NCBI RefSeq assembly: GCF_000304315.1 | Contig: NC_018485.1 | Span: 2,884,501 to 2,948,500 of the forward strand | Reading direction: 5' to 3' | DNA length: 64,000 nucleotides | Source: Methylocystis sp. SC2 | GTDB lineage: Bacteria; Pseudomonadota; Alphaproteobacteria; Rhizobiales; Beijerinckiaceae | Shown here: piece after piece, positions 62,301 through 64,000 of the stretch | How the letters are laid out: every line of letters starts with the position of its first letter | Numbering within the stretch: position 1 is the stretch's first letter | Made by a program: the position numbers and the translations under genes | Notes under the pieces: model-generated | Seen by the model: the letters and a program-made list of their open reading frames with translations, nothing else | What the model was told of the DNA's origin: nothing | Database searches by the model: none

Positions 62301-64000
62301 ATGTCAAGCGAGACGGACATTTCCGCCTATGCGCGTTCGATCCTTGAGACTGTGGGCGTGCCGCTGCTGGCGCTTGATTCACAACTCACGGTGGAGTTCG
62401 CCAGTGACGCGTTCCTCAGTCAGTTTCAGGTGACGCGCGAGGAGACGATCGGCCGGCCGGTTTATGAGCTGGGCGACGGTCAGTGGGACATTCCGGAGCT
62501 GCGCCGGCTGCTAGAGCAGATTGTTGAGCAGGACGGCACGATCAAGGATCGCCGCGTCGAGCATGACTTCAAGCAGATCGGCCGGCGCATCCTGCGGCTC
62601 CACGCCAAGCGAATCCGCAGGCCGGATGAAAAAGATTGCATCCTGCTCGCGATATCCAATGACGCTGAGCGTGAGCGGCTTCGTGATGAACTCGAAGGCC
62701 GGATCGAACTTTCGGAGAAACTGATCGACTGCATGCGTGAAGCGCTGTTGATTCTCCACGGAGACCTCACGGTTCACTCGGCGAATCCGCCCTTCTATCG
62801 ACTCTTCGGGGGAGACCCCAAGGAGACGGAAGGACGCCCCATTTACGCGCTGGGCGACGGCCAGTGGGACACACCGGAGCTGCGACGGCTGCTTGAGGAC
62901 ATTCTCCCTCGCCGCCGGAGTTTTGACGACTACCAGATCGAACACGTGTTCCAAGGCGCCGGTCCTCGCGTGATGCTGCTGAACGGCCGTCGGCTCGACC
63001 AGCTTAACCTGATCCTACTCGCCATCAGCGACACGATGGAGCAGCAGACGTGCGAGGTGAACCGTCGGGACCGCGAGGCCCGGCAAAATCTCCTCATCGA
63101 TCTGAATGACCGCTTACGCCCGTTGGCGGATCCCGTGGCGATTCAGGCTGCCGCCAGCGGGGTCCTGGGCCGGCGTCTCGACGCCAACCAGGCGGCCTAT
63201 GCGGAGATCGACGAGGCCGGCGAATACGCAACTGTCGAACGCGACTGGAACGACGGCGCGTCGCCCAGCGCCGCCGGGCGCCATCGCCTCGCGAGTTGGG
63301 GAGAGGCCCTGATCGCAGACCTCAAGCGTGGCAGAACAATCGTCGTCAGCGACGTCCGCGCCGACCCACGCACGGCGGCGCCTGAGACCCTAAGGTCGTT
63401 CGAAAGCCGTTCGATTGCCGCTTTGCTGGCCGCGCCGCTGGTCAAGGACGACCGGCTGGTCGCGGTGGTTGCCGTTTACTCGCGGCTGCCGCGGACGTGG
63501 AGCGCCGCCGAGGCGGCTGTCGCGGAGGATGTCGCCGAGCGAACGTGGTCGGCGATCGAGCGGGCGCGCGCGGAAGAGGCGCTGCGCGAGAGCGAGTCGC
63601 GGTATCGCCTGCTGTTCGAATCCATCGACGAAAGCTTCACGGTGGTCGAGCCGCTCTATGACGAGCAAGGTCATGCGATCGACTACCGCTTCCTTGAGGT
63701 CAATCCAGCCTTTGAGGCTATAACGGGACTGAAGAACGTTGAAGGGCGGAGCGGTCGCGAGCTTGTGCCCAGCCTCGAAAAGGACTGGATCGACACGATC
63801 GGCAGAGTTGCGGTGTCCGGGAACGCCGAACGCGTCGTCCGCAGAGCGCGCGCGCTCGGCAAGATCTATGACGCCTTTGTCTTCCGCGTCGAGGAAGCGG
63901 AAAGCCCAAGAGTCGCGGTGCTGTCGAGAGACGTGACGGAGCGCGTGCGCGCGGAGGAACAGCGCGCTCTTCTCATGCGTGAGCTCAATCACCGCTCGAA
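62301..64000 (+). CDS. PAS-PAS-GAF-PAS sensor histidine kinase, HWE/HisKA_2 type (3' end outside window)
   Basis: The frame is open for 566 codons to the window edge. Two tandem PAS units with the same pattern (GRPVYELGDGQWDIPELRRL and GRPIYALGDGQWDTPELRRL) are followed by a GAF domain (about 265-425). A third PAS (SRYRLLFESIDESFTVVEPL on) and the start of the phosphoacceptor motif LLMRELNHRS (His564) come next. This layout is common in HWE kinases sensing light or redox state. ATG 62301 is chosen; ATG 62229 is an alternative. The catalytic domain lies beyond the window. Confidence 0.8.
   Translation, partial: MSSETDISAYARSILETVGVPLLALDSQLTVEFASDAFLSQFQVTREETIGRPVYELGDGQWDIPELRRLLEQIVEQDGTIKDRRVEHDFKQIGRRILRLHAKRIRRPDEKDCILLAISNDAERERLRDELEGRIELSEKLIDCMREALLILHGDLTVHSANPPFYRLFGGDPKETEGRPIYALGDGQWDTPELRRLLEDILPRRRSFDDYQIEHVFQGAGPRVMLLNGRRLDQLNLILLAISDTMEQQTCEVNRRDREARQNLLIDLNDRLRPLADPVAIQAAASGVLGRRLDANQAAYAEIDEAGEYATVERDWNDGASPSAAGRHRLASWGEALIADLKRGRTIVVSDVRADPRTAAPETLRSFESRSIAALLAAPLVKDDRLVAVVAVYSRLPRTWSAAEAAVAEDVAERTWSAIERARAEEALRESESRYRLLFESIDESFTVVEPLYDEQGHAIDYRFLEVNPAFEAITGLKNVEGRSGRELVPSLEKDWIDTIGRVAVSGNAERVVRRARALGKIYDAFVFRVEEAESPRVAVLSRDVTERVRAEEQRALLMRELNHRS

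Noticed and set aside
1..64000. tRNA, rRNA, transposase, integrase or phage genes
   Set aside because: I scanned for T-arm-like GGTTCGAATCC patterns and for transposase and integrase motifs in the proteins and saw none; a computed search could still find a short RNA.

Overview
The window reads as chromosome of a GC-rich alphaproteobacterial (type II) methanotroph close to Methylocystis/Methylosinus. The main evidence is a complete particulate methane monooxygenase operon in the order pmoC-pmoA-pmoB (14664-17893). It is supported by a tetrahydromethanopterin biosynthesis gene (mptG) beside folate genes, an HpnN-type hopanoid transporter, aerobic-pathway cobalamin genes and intergenic palindromes of the kind common in Rhizobiales. 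Assignments come from reading translations and motifs by eye; no database search was run.

Layout. 1-8.4 kb: end of dapE, a small phosphatase-like gene, an AlaC/DapL-type aminotransferase, an L,D-transpeptidase, a GlxA-type regulator, the hydrogenase maturation gene hypX, a small secreted protein, and a Cca-like protein that lacks the nucleotidyltransferase domain. A decayed copy of the Cca-like gene's end lies nearby. 8.6-11.3 kb: a decayed avidin-family gene, then a clearly A/T-rich two-gene island encoding a DUF262 protein and a HEPN-motif protein. 11.3-14.1 kb: one-carbon pterin genes (mptG, a pterin carbinolamine dehydratase-like gene, folP, folK). 14.1-18.0 kb: the pmo leader, pmoCAB and a strong terminator. 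18.2-23.4 kb: an RcnA-like Ni/Co exporter, an SDR enzyme, a copper ATPase with an extra C-terminal metal-binding domain, and an ICMT-like methyltransferase. 23.5-26.9 kb: a small ClpX-zinc-finger protein and bioF-bioD-bioA. 26.9-34.3 kb: fadD, a NicO transporter with its DUF1007 partner, and a fused indolepyruvate oxidoreductase. 34.4-38.4 kb: cobK-cobQ-cobC-bluB. 39-48 kb: a four-gene MdtABC-type RND efflux operon. 48.3-54.5 kb: DUF2147, hpnN, a DUF1624-like protein, ccdA and a Bax inhibitor-1 protein. 55-64 kb: a membrane-anchored periplasmic protein resembling an AmoD/PmoD-type family, a lytic transglycosylase, a repeat-bearing membrane protein, a tryptophanase, a zinc-ribbon protein, an LCMT-like methyltransferase, a DUF4239 protein and the start of a PAS/GAF sensor kinase that runs off the window.

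How the genes work together. Copper enzymes and handling (PmoCAB, CopA, the 54980 protein), C1 cofactors (H4MPT, folate), nickel/cobalt handling (two NicO transporters, HypX, cobalamin synthesis) and biotin synthesis fit a copper-dependent methane oxidiser. The best candidate for an under-described system is the DUF262-HEPN pair at 9270-11272, whose base composition and lack of connection to its neighbours suggest a horizontally acquired defence or toxin-like module. Further points of interest are an internal ribosome-binding site in copA that could yield a free copper chaperone, the avidin remnant, and the PmoD-like protein. I saw no tRNA, rRNA, CRISPR array, insertion sequence or prophage.
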